Positions 36,401 to 44,846 of a stretch of 51,781 nt of DNA are shown here, in pieces. A model generated the notes under the pieces. It made no database searches. It saw nothing but the letters and a program-made list of their open reading frames with translations, and was not told the origin of the DNA. The DNA comes from an uncultured Bacilli bacterium. Its GTDB lineage: Bacteria > Bacillota_I > Bacilli_A > RFN20 > CAG-631. The stretch spans positions 1-51,781 of the forward strand of contig CAKPXF010000018.1 of the NCBI GenBank assembly GCA_934201705.1, written 5' to 3'. The position numbers and the translations under genes were made by a program. Each line of letters begins with the position of its first letter. Within the stretch, counting starts at the first letter, position 1.

Positions 36401-37633
36401 GTTTGCCATACAAAACAAAATGGAAATACAACAGTTGCAAAGAAAGCTCACACAGAAGTAATTGATAAGGGCTATGAAGCAACGTGCGAACATACTGGCT
36501 TAACTGATGGAAAGCACTGTAGCGTATGTAGTGAAATAATTATTAAGCAAGAGATAACAGAAAAGAAAGCTCACACAGAAGTAATCGATAAGGGCTATGA
36601 AGCAACATGCGAGCATACTGGTTTAACTGATGGAAAGCACTGTAGTGTATGTAATGAGGTATTAGAAGAACAAAAAGAAATAGCTAAAAAAGAACATACA
36701 TTTACATGGGTAATTGATAAAGAATCAACATGTAAAGAAGAAGGTTTAAAGCATGAAGAATGTAGTGTATGCCATACTAAACAAAATGAGAATACAACAA
36801 TTGCAAAGAAAGCTCACACAGAAGTAATCGATAAGGGCTATGAAGCAACATGCGAGCATACTGGTTTAACTGATGGAAAGCACTGTAGTGTATGTAATGA
36901 AGTATTAGTAGTTCAAGAAGAAATAGCTAAAAAAGAACATACATTTATATGGGTAATTGATAAAGAATCAACATGTAAAGAAGAAGGCTTAAAGCATGAA
37001 GAATGTAGTGTATGCCATACTAAACAAAATGAAAATACAACAATTGCAAAGAAAGCTCACACAGAAGTAATTGATAAGGGCTATGAAGCAACATGCGAGC
37101 ATACTGGTTTAACTGAAGGAAAGCACTGTAGTGTATGTAATGAAGTAATAGTAAAACAAGAAGAAATAGCAAAAAAAGAACATACATTTACATGGGTAAT
37201 TGATAAAGAATCAACATGTAAAGAAGAAGGTTTAAAGCATGAAGAATGTAGTGTATGCCATACTAAACAAAATGAGAATACAACAATTGCAAAGAAAGCT
37301 CACACAGAAGTAATCGATAAGGGCTATGAAGCAACATGCGAGCATACTGGTTTAACTGAAGGAAAGCATTGTAGTGTATGTAATGAAGTAATAGTAAAAC
37401 AAGAAGAAATAGCTAAGAAAGAACATACATTTACTGAATGGCATGTTGTAAAAGAAGCAACAACTAGTGAAGAAGGAAAAGAAGAAAGAACATGTAGTAA
37501 CTGTAATACTACAGAATCAAGAAGTATTGCAAAAATTACTAAGAATGGCTGTAAAGGAAATGTGGCTACTTCAATAATTACTTTAATTACATGCTTAGGA
37601 CTTCTTATTCATTTTAAAAAGAAATACAACTAA
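33401..37633 (+). CDS. Giant secreted endonuclease I-family nuclease with OB domain, Cys-repeat array and GCKG anchor
   Basis: A 1410-residue paralogue of the preceding nuclease. Order: signal peptide (1-34), nuclease domain (40-295, again NREHVWPK and DAHHLRP), Ig-like (300-385), beta-rich domain (400-543), Cys/His repeats (545-720), OB-like domain (725-925), then a long Cys/His array (930-1365) that includes near-identical 81-residue units, and GCKG at 1383-1386 before a hydrophobic tail and KKKYN. The OB-like domain is closely related to that of the giant lipoprotein two genes upstream. The combination suggests an enzyme held away from the wall on a stalk, with extra nucleic-acid binding (inferred). 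Confidence 0.87.
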   Translation: MKNKIKIFGLIAVALTMLSINIKQIGFNDTNVVNASDEVDNYYSSIDFNQTGLALRSEVRDLITSTHKNYTSYKGLASAFKTADADVNKSGNIIWFYTGTSVSFNGFGGSVGATNREHVWPKDGGDAFDAESNCGSDAHHLRPTETQLNSTRGSKSFDEVSQTSANIVKENGSTNYANLCYTSGGFFYPGEGYRGATARILMYVQTRWGDRFNLRFVDSAGSCKTIGKISTLMKWHLTEPVTEEEIRRNEAVYKIQGNRNPFIDHPELASKIYCNDDEVYNNALKKVVDEYGDYSSTTPSKNLVSISLSGTPSKTTYTEGDIFNPTGLSVTGTYNDNSTKDISLSSCQWLDAKTHASTLSKETTSVICQYGTLNTTYNGIVVNEKQGGDIDEPVIDGTYSLVTSTSQLTNGSKFVIASNTQGKVAGKLNGKFLDPVNATFSSDKKTITSSLDDATIFTLSGTFKNCKLVNQDGKELTKAASKRLSFTTSGTAWSISFENNNAKIALTTSAGERILYNVDFPRFLNYTSALGETMLLPQIYKLNETAHTCTFNKQVIDDKYLASKATCIAKATYYYSCECGKADTKTFETGDFASHSYEWVIDTPATTNSTGIKHEECSVCHAKQNENTIIEKLSHEHTYGEWKVVNEATCSKEGLKERYCTYDGCKEKETEIIAKLNHEYETTWSYNETSHYHKCSNCDAINDEATHTFVNDECSVCGFVRQSKYTSIEDVIKKGTSNKSYTVIGKVVAIYSGDRYNGIFIANGEYAIQLYKYTNASNIKVGDIVEATGTYAFYADNRTTELNTTEIKVLENGSSSPYYHEPVEYVFDKNTFSEITKSTTGSDNIYTNRPITVIGVVSKAIQNDKQINITVDGIDVPIFFKSKAAIGDDIYNFMKDLKVGETIKISGVVGSYKGTTQIIAPNMPTKDTHECNFVLEVIDEKYLASKATCIAKAKYYYSCECGKMGIETFEAGDFAPHSFEWVIDEDSTCAKEGLKHEECSVCHTKQNGNTTVAKKAHTEVIDKGYEATCEHTGLTDGKHCSVCSEIIIKQEITEKKAHTEVIDKGYEATCEHTGLTDGKHCSVCNEVLEEQKEIAKKEHTFTWVIDKESTCKEEGLKHEECSVCHTKQNENTTIAKKAHTEVIDKGYEATCEHTGLTDGKHCSVCNEVLVVQEEIAKKEHTFIWVIDKESTCKEEGLKHEECSVCHTKQNENTTIAKKAHTEVIDKGYEATCEHTGLTEGKHCSVCNEVIVKQEEIAKKEHTFTWVIDKESTCKEEGLKHEECSVCHTKQNENTTIAKKAHTEVIDKGYEATCEHTGLTEGKHCSVCNEVIVKQEEIAKKEHTFTEWHVVKEATTSEEGKEERTCSNCNTTESRSIAKITKNGCKGNVATSIITLITCLGLLIHFKKKYN
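36445..37430 (+). repeat. Tandem 243-bp repeat array encoding Cys/His units
   Basis: The phrase AAGCTCACACAGAAGTAAT recurs with starts at 36445, 36568, 36811, 37054 and 37297. The first step is 123 bases and the next three are exactly 243 bases (81 codons). Copies differ at few positions, so the array is recent or kept homogeneous and is probably variable in copy number. Confidence 0.92.
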
Positions 37634-37643
37634 ATAATAAAAG

Positions 37644-37671
37644 ACAGCAACGTATTAGTTTACGCTGCTGT
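37644..37671. terminator. Bidirectional terminator between nuclease and alr
   Basis: ACAGCAACG and CGCTGCTGT pair over 9 bp with one mismatch, with T-rich sequence to the right and A-rich sequence to the left. It overlaps the last codons of the convergent alr gene. Confidence 0.7.
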
Positions 37672-38685
37672 TTTCTTTATATATTTTTTATTTGCTTTTA
37701 AATGAATTATTATTTCATGTGGGCTCATATTATTTGCTTTAGCAATTGATTCAATACTTATATGGTTACCAAATAGCTCAACGATTTCATTTTCACTTTT
37801 TTTGCTTTTTGAATAATAAGTCGAGTAATCCATTGATATTTTTCCAGCTTGTTTAAGATAGCTATAATTACAAAAGGCAAAGGAATTAGTAAATCTACCC
37901 CAGCCTTGCCCATAGCCAATTGGTAAAATATAAAGGTAGCCATTTTCTAATGCCTGAAATGTCAAATCATAGCCAACCTTATCAAATTTATTTATCCTTT
38001 TAACTGTTAGTATAGGTGAGGTTAAGGTTAAAGCATTGTGTAAAAAAGAATTTCTTTCACCAATACCATATAGCTTTATTCCTATTCTTATATAATTTGA
38101 AATATCATCAAATCTTTCATTTAGTGAGGATGATGCAAAGCAATGAATCATTATATCATCTCTTTTTAATTTTTTTACAAATTTTTCAAATAAAAGGTAA
38201 GATTCATGACAAGCATCATCATTTGCAAAATGTGTCATAATTCCTGTTAAATTATTATCGTTTTTAATATTTTTTACTATTTTACTAAAGTCTTTTTTAC
38301 ATAGCCCTAATCTATTCATACCAGTATTAACTTTTATATGGAAAGGGATGTTTTTATTTTTAATAATTTCATATTGCTTTATTGATTGAACAATTACATC
38401 TATATTGTATTTATTAATGATTTCTAAGTCATTTTCATCAAAAACATTTAAGTAAATAATTCTATTATTGATGTTATTTTCTCTTAAAAGTTTTATTTCA
38501 TTAAAGTCACTTAAAGCAAAGACAATATTATCCTCATATTGTAAAGCTTTAGCAATTGGAAGAAGCCCTAATCCATAAGCATTATCCTTTAAAACAGCAA
38601 TAACGTTTTTCTGATAATAGCATTTTAAATGTCTTACGTTATATAAAATTGCATCTAAATCAATTTGTAATTCTGCACTTTTCAT
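37660..38685 (-). CDS. alr: Alanine racemase
   Basis: PLP enzyme that makes D-alanine from L-alanine for peptidoglycan. About 341 residues. The PLP lysine is in VLKDNAYGLG near residue 35; the second catalytic Tyr is probably in VGYDLTF, and the substrate/PLP region ends with GQGWGRF and AGKISMD. Length is slightly short of the usual 360-390. The start at ATG 38685 follows GGTGA; an in-frame ATG 12 bases upstream is possible. It is divergent from the PFOR gene and convergent with the nuclease gene. Its presence indicates a walled bacterium. Confidence 0.9.
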   Translation of the reverse strand: MKSAELQIDLDAILYNVRHLKCYYQKNVIAVLKDNAYGLGLLPIAKALQYEDNIVFALSDFNEIKLLRENNINNRIIYLNVFDENDLEIINKYNIDVIVQSIKQYEIIKNKNIPFHIKVNTGMNRLGLCKKDFSKIVKNIKNDNNLTGIMTHFANDDACHESYLLFEKFVKKLKRDDIMIHCFASSSLNERFDDISNYIRIGIKLYGIGERNSFLHNALTLTSPILTVKRINKFDKVGYDLTFQALENGYLYILPIGYGQGWGRFTNSFAFCNYSYLKQAGKISMDYSTYYSKSKKSENEIVELFGNHISIESIAKANNMSPHEIIIHLKANKKYIKKTAA

Positions 38686-38790
38686 CAATATCACCATTAA
38701 ATTTTATGATTTTTGAGGCATTTTTAGTAATTTTTATAAAAAAAACATAAAAAATGATATAAAAATAATGAAAATGTCTTTTTTGAATGG

Positions 38791-38826
38791 TATAATATAA
38801 GCGACGTTTTTTATAATATAAAAAAC
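38791..38826 (+). promoter_or_regulatory. PFOR promoter -10 box and downstream AT palindrome
   Basis: TATAAT at 38791-38796 is followed by a near-perfect palindrome at 38806-38826 (GTTTTTT, short centre, AAAAAAC) in the likely transcribed leader. It could be an operator or a weak leader hairpin. Confidence 0.5.
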
Positions 38827-38853
38827 ATGTTATATACAGGAGGAAAGAAAAAA

Positions 38854-41800
38854 ATGGCATTTAAGTTTGTTTCGATGGATGGAAATACAGCTGCCGCTCA
38901 CGTTGCTTATGCTTTTAGTGAATTCGCTGGTATCTTCCCAATAACTCCATCATCTCCTATGGCTGAAAACATTGATGAATGGTGTAGCCAAGGAAGAAAA
39001 AACATTTTTGGTTCTAAGGTAAAAGTTGTTGAAATGCAATCTGAAGGAGGAGCTTCAGGAACAGTTCATGGTGCTGCAGAAGCAGGAGCACTTGCTGCAA
39101 CTTATACTGCATCACAAGGCTTATTATTAATGATTCCTAACATTTATAAATGTGTTGGTGAATTATTACCAGTTGTATTCCACGTATCTGCACGTGCGCT
39201 TGCAACACGTTCATTAGCAATTTTTGGTGACCACCAAGATATTTATGCTTGTAGACAAACAGGTGTTGCAATGTTATGCGAACACTCTGTACAAGAAATT
39301 ATGGATTTATCTCCAGTTGCCCATTTAGCAGCAATTGAAGGATCTTATCCATTTATTAACTTTTTTGATGGATTTAGAACATCTCATGAAATTGACAAGG
39401 TTGAAACATGGGATTATGAAGATTTAAAGAAATTAGTCACTCCAGAAGTAAGTGAAGCAATTAAGACATTTAAAGCAAATGCTTTAAACCCACACACTAA
39501 CCCAATTACTCGTGGTGGTGCTGAAAATGATGATATTTACTTCCAAGGTAGAGAAGCTTCAAACAAAGCAACTGAAGATTTAGTTGGCATTGTTGAAAAG
39601 CATATGAAGGCAGTAAGTGAAGCAACAGGACGTTACTATGCTCCATTTGTATATGAAGGTGCTAGTGATGCAACTGATGTTATTATTGCTATGGGTTCAG
39701 TTACTGAAACAATGAAGGAAGTTGTTGCTGACTTAACTAAGAAAGGCAAGAAGGTTGGTATGGTTAAGGTTTATCTATATCGTCCATTCTCTGCTAAACA
39801 TTTAGTAAGTGTAATTCCGACAACTGTTAAGCGTATTGCTGTTTTAGATAGAACAAAAGAGCCAGGAGCTATTGGTGATCCATTATATTTAGATGTAGTT
39901 GCTGCATTAGCTCAAGAAAATAGAAAGATTAATGTTATCGGTGGACGTTATGGCTTAGCATCAAGAGATACTCAACCTAAGCACATTAAGTCAGTATTTG
40001 ACTTTATGAAATCAGCTAACGCTCATACAGACTTTACAGTTGGCATTAACGATGATGTTACATTTAAATCAATTGCAATTGATGATAATTACCATATTAA
40101 GAATGAATATACTTCATGCTTATTCTGGGGCTTAGGCTCAGATGGTACAGTATCTGCAAATAAAAACTCAATTAAGATTATTGGTGACCATACTGATAAA
40201 TATGTTCAAGCATATTTCCAATATGACTCTAAAAAATCAGGTGGTGTAACTCGTTCACACTTAAGATTTGGTGATAAGCCAATTCATTCAACATACTATA
40301 TTGAACATGCTGACTTTATGTCATGTTCATTAGATGAATATGTATTTAAATATGATATGCTAAAGAGCCTTGCTAAAGGTGGTACATTCTTATTAAATAC
40401 AACATTTACTGCAGAAGAGTTAGAAGAAAAGCTACCAAATAGCTTTAAGAAGGCTTTAGCAGAAAAGAAAGCAAAATTCTACATTATCAACGCTACAGCA
40501 ATTGCTGCTAAAATTGGTATGGGTAGAAGAACAAACACTATTTTACAATCAGCATTCTTTAAATTAGCAAATATTATGCCATATGATCAAGCAGTTGAAT
40601 TTATGAAGGCTGCAGCTAAGAAGTCATATAGTAAAAAAGGTGACGATATTGTTAAGATGAACTATGTTGCTATTGAAAAGGGTGGCAAGGTTAAACGTAT
40701 TACAGTTAAGCCTGAATGGAAGAATTTAGTAGTAAATCCAGTTAAGAAGCCTGGAATTTCTGAATACTTTGATGATTATGCAACTGAAATCAATGACTTA
40801 AGAGGCTATGATTTACCAGTATCAGCATTCTTAAAGGGTGACTTATTAAAGGGCTCAATGGAAGCAAATACTACTTATAACGAAAAACGTAATATTGCTA
40901 CTGAAGTACCTCACTGGCATAGTGAAAACTGTATTCAATGTGGTAACTGTGTAATTGTATGTCCTCATGCTACAATTCGTGCATTCTTACCAACTGATGA
41001 AGAAGTTGCTGCTGCACCAGCTTTAGGCCAAGATGTATTAAAGGCTATGGGTCCTAATATGACTCAATATAAATATAGAATTCAAGTTTCTCCAGATAAC
41101 TGTGTAGGCTGTGGACTTTGTGTTTCTGAATGTCCAGGTAAGAAGGACTTAAAGACTGGCGAAGTTAAGAAGGCTTTAACTATGAACGATGTTAAAGCAG
41201 AAATGGGCCAATCAGAAGTTGCTGACTACTATTATGGTAAGGTTCCATATAGAACACCAATGAATACTAATAACGTTAAAGGCGTTTCATTCTTAAAGCC
41301 ATACTTTGAAGTATCAGGTTCATGTGCTGGCTGTGGAGAAACTCCATACTATCGCTTAATTTCTCAATTATTTGGTAAGGATTTATTAATTGGTAACGCA
41401 ACTGGTTGTTCATCAATTTATTGTGGATCAACTCCATCTACTCCATTCGTTAAGGATGCAAATGGTCAAGGACCTGCATGGGCTAACTCATTATTTGAAG
41501 ATAATGCTGAATATGCTTATGGTATGAGAGTTGCAACAAACATTAAATTATCTGAAGTATGTCAAATTATTAAGGACAACATTAATGATTGTGAAGAACC
41601 ACTACAAGAATTATTAAATAAATATGTTGCTAACATTAACAATAAAGATGAAACAAGAGCTGTTCTAAATGATATGCTTGCAGCTGTTAAAGCATCTAAA
41701 TGCGAAGGAATCAAAGCATTACTTGAGCATGAAGGTGACTTAGTTGATAAATCAGTATGGGCTATCGGTGGCGATGGCTGGGGTTATGATATCGGTTATG

Positions 41801-42405
41801 GCGGACTTGACCATGTTATTGCTTCAAATGATAATATCAATGTATTAATCCTTGATACTGAAATTTATTCAAATACTGGTGGACAAGCTTCTAAATCAAC
41901 TCCAGAAGGAGCTATTGCTAAGTTTGCTGCAGCTGGTAAACAAACAGCTAAGAAGGATATGGCTTCAATTGCTATGGCTTATGGTCATGTATATGTAGCA
42001 TGCATTTCAATGGGTGCTGATAGAAACCAAGCTATTAAGGCATTAAAAGAAGCTGAATCATATGATGGACCATCACTAATCCTTGCATACTCACCATGTA
42101 TTTCACAAGGTATTAAAGGTGGACTTGTTAACCATCAAAAATCACAACGTGAAGCTACACGTGTTGGATATTGGCCAATCTTCAGATATGATCCTCGTAG
42201 AGAAGCACAAGGCTTAAATCCATTCCAACTTGATTGTAAAGAGCCAGACTTTGATGCATATCAAGATTACTTATTAACTCAAACTCGTTACTCTCAACTT
42301 CCAAAGGTAAACCCTGCTGAAGCTGAAAGATTATTAGCTGAAAACAAAGCATATGCAATGAGACGTTGGGCTAAATTAGCTAAAATGGCTAAAGAAGAAA
42401 ATTAA
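38854..42405 (+). CDS. nifJ: Pyruvate:ferredoxin (flavodoxin) oxidoreductase
   Basis: Single-chain PFOR of 1183 residues that oxidises pyruvate to acetyl-CoA and CO2 and reduces ferredoxin, central to anaerobic energy metabolism. The pyruvate-binding domain I starts with GIFPITPSSPMAE. Two 4Fe-4S sets (CIQCGNCVIVCP and CVGCGLCVSECP, about 690-770) and the proximal-cluster/thiamine domain (CAGCGETPY, IGGDGWGYDIG, then NTGGQASKSTP) follow. I start it at ATG 38854 behind AGGAGG at 38837, not at ATG 38827. It is monocistronic, ending at a strong terminator. Confidence 0.97.
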   Translation: MAFKFVSMDGNTAAAHVAYAFSEFAGIFPITPSSPMAENIDEWCSQGRKNIFGSKVKVVEMQSEGGASGTVHGAAEAGALAATYTASQGLLLMIPNIYKCVGELLPVVFHVSARALATRSLAIFGDHQDIYACRQTGVAMLCEHSVQEIMDLSPVAHLAAIEGSYPFINFFDGFRTSHEIDKVETWDYEDLKKLVTPEVSEAIKTFKANALNPHTNPITRGGAENDDIYFQGREASNKATEDLVGIVEKHMKAVSEATGRYYAPFVYEGASDATDVIIAMGSVTETMKEVVADLTKKGKKVGMVKVYLYRPFSAKHLVSVIPTTVKRIAVLDRTKEPGAIGDPLYLDVVAALAQENRKINVIGGRYGLASRDTQPKHIKSVFDFMKSANAHTDFTVGINDDVTFKSIAIDDNYHIKNEYTSCLFWGLGSDGTVSANKNSIKIIGDHTDKYVQAYFQYDSKKSGGVTRSHLRFGDKPIHSTYYIEHADFMSCSLDEYVFKYDMLKSLAKGGTFLLNTTFTAEELEEKLPNSFKKALAEKKAKFYIINATAIAAKIGMGRRTNTILQSAFFKLANIMPYDQAVEFMKAAAKKSYSKKGDDIVKMNYVAIEKGGKVKRITVKPEWKNLVVNPVKKPGISEYFDDYATEINDLRGYDLPVSAFLKGDLLKGSMEANTTYNEKRNIATEVPHWHSENCIQCGNCVIVCPHATIRAFLPTDEEVAAAPALGQDVLKAMGPNMTQYKYRIQVSPDNCVGCGLCVSECPGKKDLKTGEVKKALTMNDVKAEMGQSEVADYYYGKVPYRTPMNTNNVKGVSFLKPYFEVSGSCAGCGETPYYRLISQLFGKDLLIGNATGCSSIYCGSTPSTPFVKDANGQGPAWANSLFEDNAEYAYGMRVATNIKLSEVCQIIKDNINDCEEPLQELLNKYVANINNKDETRAVLNDMLAAVKASKCEGIKALLEHEGDLVDKSVWAIGGDGWGYDIGYGGLDHVIASNDNINVLILDTEIYSNTGGQASKSTPEGAIAKFAAAGKQTAKKDMASIAMAYGHVYVACISMGADRNQAIKALKEAESYDGPSLILAYSPCISQGIKGGLVNHQKSQREATRVGYWPIFRYDPRREAQGLNPFQLDCKEPDFDAYQDYLLTQTRYSQLPKVNPAEAERLLAENKAYAMRRWAKLAKMAKEEN

Positions 42406-42420
42406 TAATAAAAATAGTTA

Positions 42421-42457
42421 GAGTTGGTAAGTACATTACCTACCAACTCTTCTTTTC
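42421..42457 (+). terminator. Terminator after PFOR
   Basis: GAGTTGGTA and TACCAACTC form a perfect 9-bp stem, followed by a T-rich stretch. Confidence 0.88.
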
Positions 42458-42476
42458 AATAAATTAAGGGGATTTT

Positions 42477-42905
42477 ATGAAAGAAATAATTTATTTAGAT
42501 ATTATATATAGTAAGATAAGTTATATTTTAGCATGCTTAAATAGCTATACTTCCCTTGATTTATCAAAGAGAATTAAGAATATTAATGATAATATATATC
42601 TAATAAAAAAAGGCATTATTGATAATAAGGCTTATGTTGATATTAGAAATGTTATTTCATTACGTGAAGATATAAGCCTTTTAAGTACAAGAATCAAAAA
42701 TATTGATGATAGAGTGCTTTTAGAAGGGCATAAGACTTCATGCTTATTATTTGAGGCTTCAAAAATAATAGAACTATTTTTAGAAGAAAATAATTTAAAT
42801 GATTTAGATTTAAAAGAATATTTATTATTGGCAAGCAAATATTTATATCTTTGTGGCAGAATAATAAATATTGAAATATTAAGCTATGAAAAACAAGAAA
42901 ATTAA
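42477..42905 (+). CDS. Hypothetical helical protein
   Basis: A 142-residue protein with no recognised domain. It is Ile/Leu/Asn/Lys rich with heptad-like stretches and seems all-helical, possibly coiled coil (for example VISLREDISLLSTRIKNI near 60). It has no signal peptide or clear membrane span. The start follows GGGG after the PFOR terminator, and yebC begins 15 bp downstream, so the two are probably co-transcribed. Confidence 0.65.
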   Translation: MKEIIYLDIIYSKISYILACLNSYTSLDLSKRIKNINDNIYLIKKGIIDNKAYVDIRNVISLREDISLLSTRIKNIDDRVLLEGHKTSCLLFEASKIIELFLEENNLNDLDLKEYLLLASKYLYLCGRIINIEILSYEKQEN

Positions 42906-42920
42906 AAAGGAGATATAATT

Positions 42921-43655
42921 ATGGGAAGAGCACATGAAGTAAGAGCAAAGGCTATGGCTGCTACTGCTGCAGCAAAATCAGCTTTATACAATCGTATGAG
43001 CCGTGATATTTATCTAGCAGCAAAAAAAGGATCAACTGATCCAAATTCTAATATTGCATTAAGATCGGCAATTGATAAAGCAAAAAAAGCACAAGTACCA
43101 TCTCACGTTATTGATAATGCTATTAAAAAAGCAAGCGGTGGAAATGGCGAAGCTTTAGTTAGAAATGTTTATGAAGGATATGGACCTGGAAATTCAGCTA
43201 TTATTGTTGAAACATTAACAGATAACGTTAATAGAGCATTCACAGAGGTTCGTTCAGTATTCACAAAATGTGGTGGTACTATTGGAACTAATGGCTGTGT
43301 TTCATATATGTTTACTAAATATGCTGTAATTGAATTTTTAGGAAAGACTGCAGATGAAGCTTTAGAAATTTTATTAAATGCAGGTATTGATGTAATTGAT
43401 GCAACAACTGATGATGAAGGCTATGTAAGAGTTCTTGCTGAACCAAGTGCGCTTGAAGCTATGGAAGAAGCTTTTGCAGCAGCTGGAGTTAACGATTTTG
43501 CAACAGATGAAGTTAAATTAATTCCATCTGAAGAATTAGAATTAAATGAAGAAAAATTAGCTAAATTCAATAGAATGCTTGATATGTTAGACGAAGTTGA
43601 AGATGTTCAAAACGTTTATCATAACGTAAAGCTTCCTGAAGAAGGCGACGAATAA
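42921..43655 (+). CDS. yebC: YebC/PmpR family (TACO1-like) protein
   Basis: A 244-residue member of the YebC/TACO1 family. It has the typical start GRAHEVRAKAMAATAAAKSA, the segment AIDKAKKAQVPSHVIDNAIK and the three-domain length. Family members act as DNA-binding regulators or, as shown for some YebC paralogues and TACO1, help ribosomes translate proline-rich stretches. The start follows AAGGAG. A hairpin terminator follows closely. Confidence 0.93.
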   Translation: MGRAHEVRAKAMAATAAAKSALYNRMSRDIYLAAKKGSTDPNSNIALRSAIDKAKKAQVPSHVIDNAIKKASGGNGEALVRNVYEGYGPGNSAIIVETLTDNVNRAFTEVRSVFTKCGGTIGTNGCVSYMFTKYAVIEFLGKTADEALEILLNAGIDVIDATTDDEGYVRVLAEPSALEAMEEAFAAAGVNDFATDEVKLIPSEELELNEEKLAKFNRMLDMLDEVEDVQNVYHNVKLPEEGDE

Positions 43656-43657
43656 TT

Positions 43658-43683
43658 AACATATCCTTATGGATATGTTTTTG
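43658..43683 (+). terminator. Terminator after yebC
   Basis: AACATATCC and GGATATGTT around TTAT, then a T-run. It sits just before the trmL start, so some read-through into trmL is likely. Confidence 0.75.
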
Positions 43684-43690
43684 TATAAAT

Positions 43691-44188
43691 ATGATTCACG
43701 TTGTATTATTTCAACCCGAAATACCACCCAATACAGGTAATATTATAAGAACCTGTATGGCTAGTAATAGTAAACTTCATTTAATAAAGCCTTTAGGATT
43801 TGAAATATCTGATGCTTCATTTAAAAGAGCAGGATTAGATTATTTACGTTCGTTTGAATTTGAGGTTCATGAAAATTTCGATGATTTTTTAACTAAATGT
43901 AATCCTGATGACAATAATACTTATATTATTACTCGCTTTGGAAATTACACCTATAGTGATGCACCTTTAAATGCTGCAAATAAGGATTATTATTTTATAT
44001 TTGGTAGTGAAACTCATGGGTTACCAGATTATATTCATAAAAAATATGAATCGCATCGTTTAAGGGTACCAATGGCAGCTAATGCTAGATGCTTAAATTT
44101 ATCAAATACGGTAGCAATTATAGTTTTTGAAGCGTTACGCCAACAAAATTTCCCAACACTTTCAAAGGAAAATATTTTAAAAGGATAA
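43691..44188 (+). CDS. trmL: tRNA (cytidine(34)-2'-O)-methyltransferase TrmL
   Basis: SPOUT-class enzyme that methylates the ribose of wobble base 34 in leucine tRNAs. A 165-residue protein with the family start VVLFQPEIPPNTGNIIRTC, the central FIFGSETHGLP and the C-terminal knot MAANARCLNLSNTVAI. It starts shortly after the yebC terminator with no strong ribosome-binding site, which may mean low expression. Convergent with the thioredoxin-like pair. Confidence 0.93.
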   Translation: MIHVVLFQPEIPPNTGNIIRTCMASNSKLHLIKPLGFEISDASFKRAGLDYLRSFEFEVHENFDDFLTKCNPDDNNTYIITRFGNYTYSDAPLNAANKDYYFIFGSETHGLPDYIHKKYESHRLRVPMAANARCLNLSNTVAIIVFEALRQQNFPTLSKENILKG

Positions 44189-44191
44189 ATA

Positions 44192-44218
44192 AAGAGAATG
44201 CTTACTTGGCATTCTCTT
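44192..44218. terminator. Bidirectional terminator between trmL and the thioredoxin-like genes
   Basis: AAGAGAATGC and GCATTCTCTT form a perfect 10-bp stem with a 7-nt loop, between convergent genes. Confidence 0.8.
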
Positions 44219-44223
44219 ATTTG

Positions 44224-44838
44224 TTATAAAGATTCAATATTAAAGGGTTTAACTTGTAAATATAATGATGCTTGAGGAAATTCCATAAATTCTTTAAATG
44301 AACTATAAGCAGTTTCATCATCAATAGTATTTAGGTTATTTAAAACGTTATTACTAATTTTATATTCTATGCCATTTTGATACCATATTATTAATGGAGT
44401 AAATATATAAATGTATTTACTACTTACATATGGATATGTATTAATTAATTCGTTGTCACCTGTTTTTATATTATTATCATAAATAATATTATTTATTCTA
44501 CTATCTAAACGTGAAAGTCCATCATCAATAGTATTTCCAGTAAAAGAGCCTAAGGTATTATCAGCAAATGTACCATTATTATTTACATCTAAATTGATTG
44601 TATGAATGTTTAAATTTTCATTATCATTTTCTTTTATATATCTATCTAAATATGGCTGTATTTTTTTACAGTTTGAGCATGATGATGATTTAAATATAAA
44701 GATATCTTGAGTAGTATTATTTTGGCTTTTAACTATATCAATAAACTCTTTAAATGAAGTGTAGCTTTCATTATTACAACTAGTTATAAGATTACTAATA
44801 CAAAATAGAAGTGATATTATAATTATTTTCTTTTTCAT
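44224..44838 (-). CDS. Exported thioredoxin-fold lipoprotein
   Basis: About 204 residues: a signal peptide with lipobox (ITSC), then a thioredoxin-like domain with SSSCSNCKK (CxxC near residue 53) and the likely cis-Pro motif TPLIIWYQNG near 160. It faces outward and may act in thiol-disulfide exchange, or resemble bacteriocin-accessory thioredoxins. It is a paralogue of the next gene upstream (shared TPLI.WYQNG and following IS..). I start it at ATG 44838; no Shine-Dalgarno site is visible there, so it may be poorly translated. Confidence 0.78.
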   Translation of the reverse strand: MKKKIIIISLLFCISNLITSCNNESYTSFKEFIDIVKSQNNTTQDIFIFKSSSCSNCKKIQPYLDRYIKENDNENLNIHTINLDVNNNGTFADNTLGSFTGNTIDDGLSRLDSRINNIIYDNNIKTGDNELINTYPYVSSKYIYIFTPLIIWYQNGIEYKISNNVLNNLNTIDDETAYSSFKEFMEFPQASLYLQVKPFNIESL

Positions 44839-44846
44839 GTTTTTAA

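Noticed and set aside
36445..37430. CRISPR array
   Set aside because: The repeat unit is 243 bp with no unique spacers and is in frame in a coding sequence.
38660..38860. Minus-strand ORF across the alr/PFOR spacer
   Set aside because: Composed of AT-rich promoter sequence and overlaps both divergent starts; no family resemblance.
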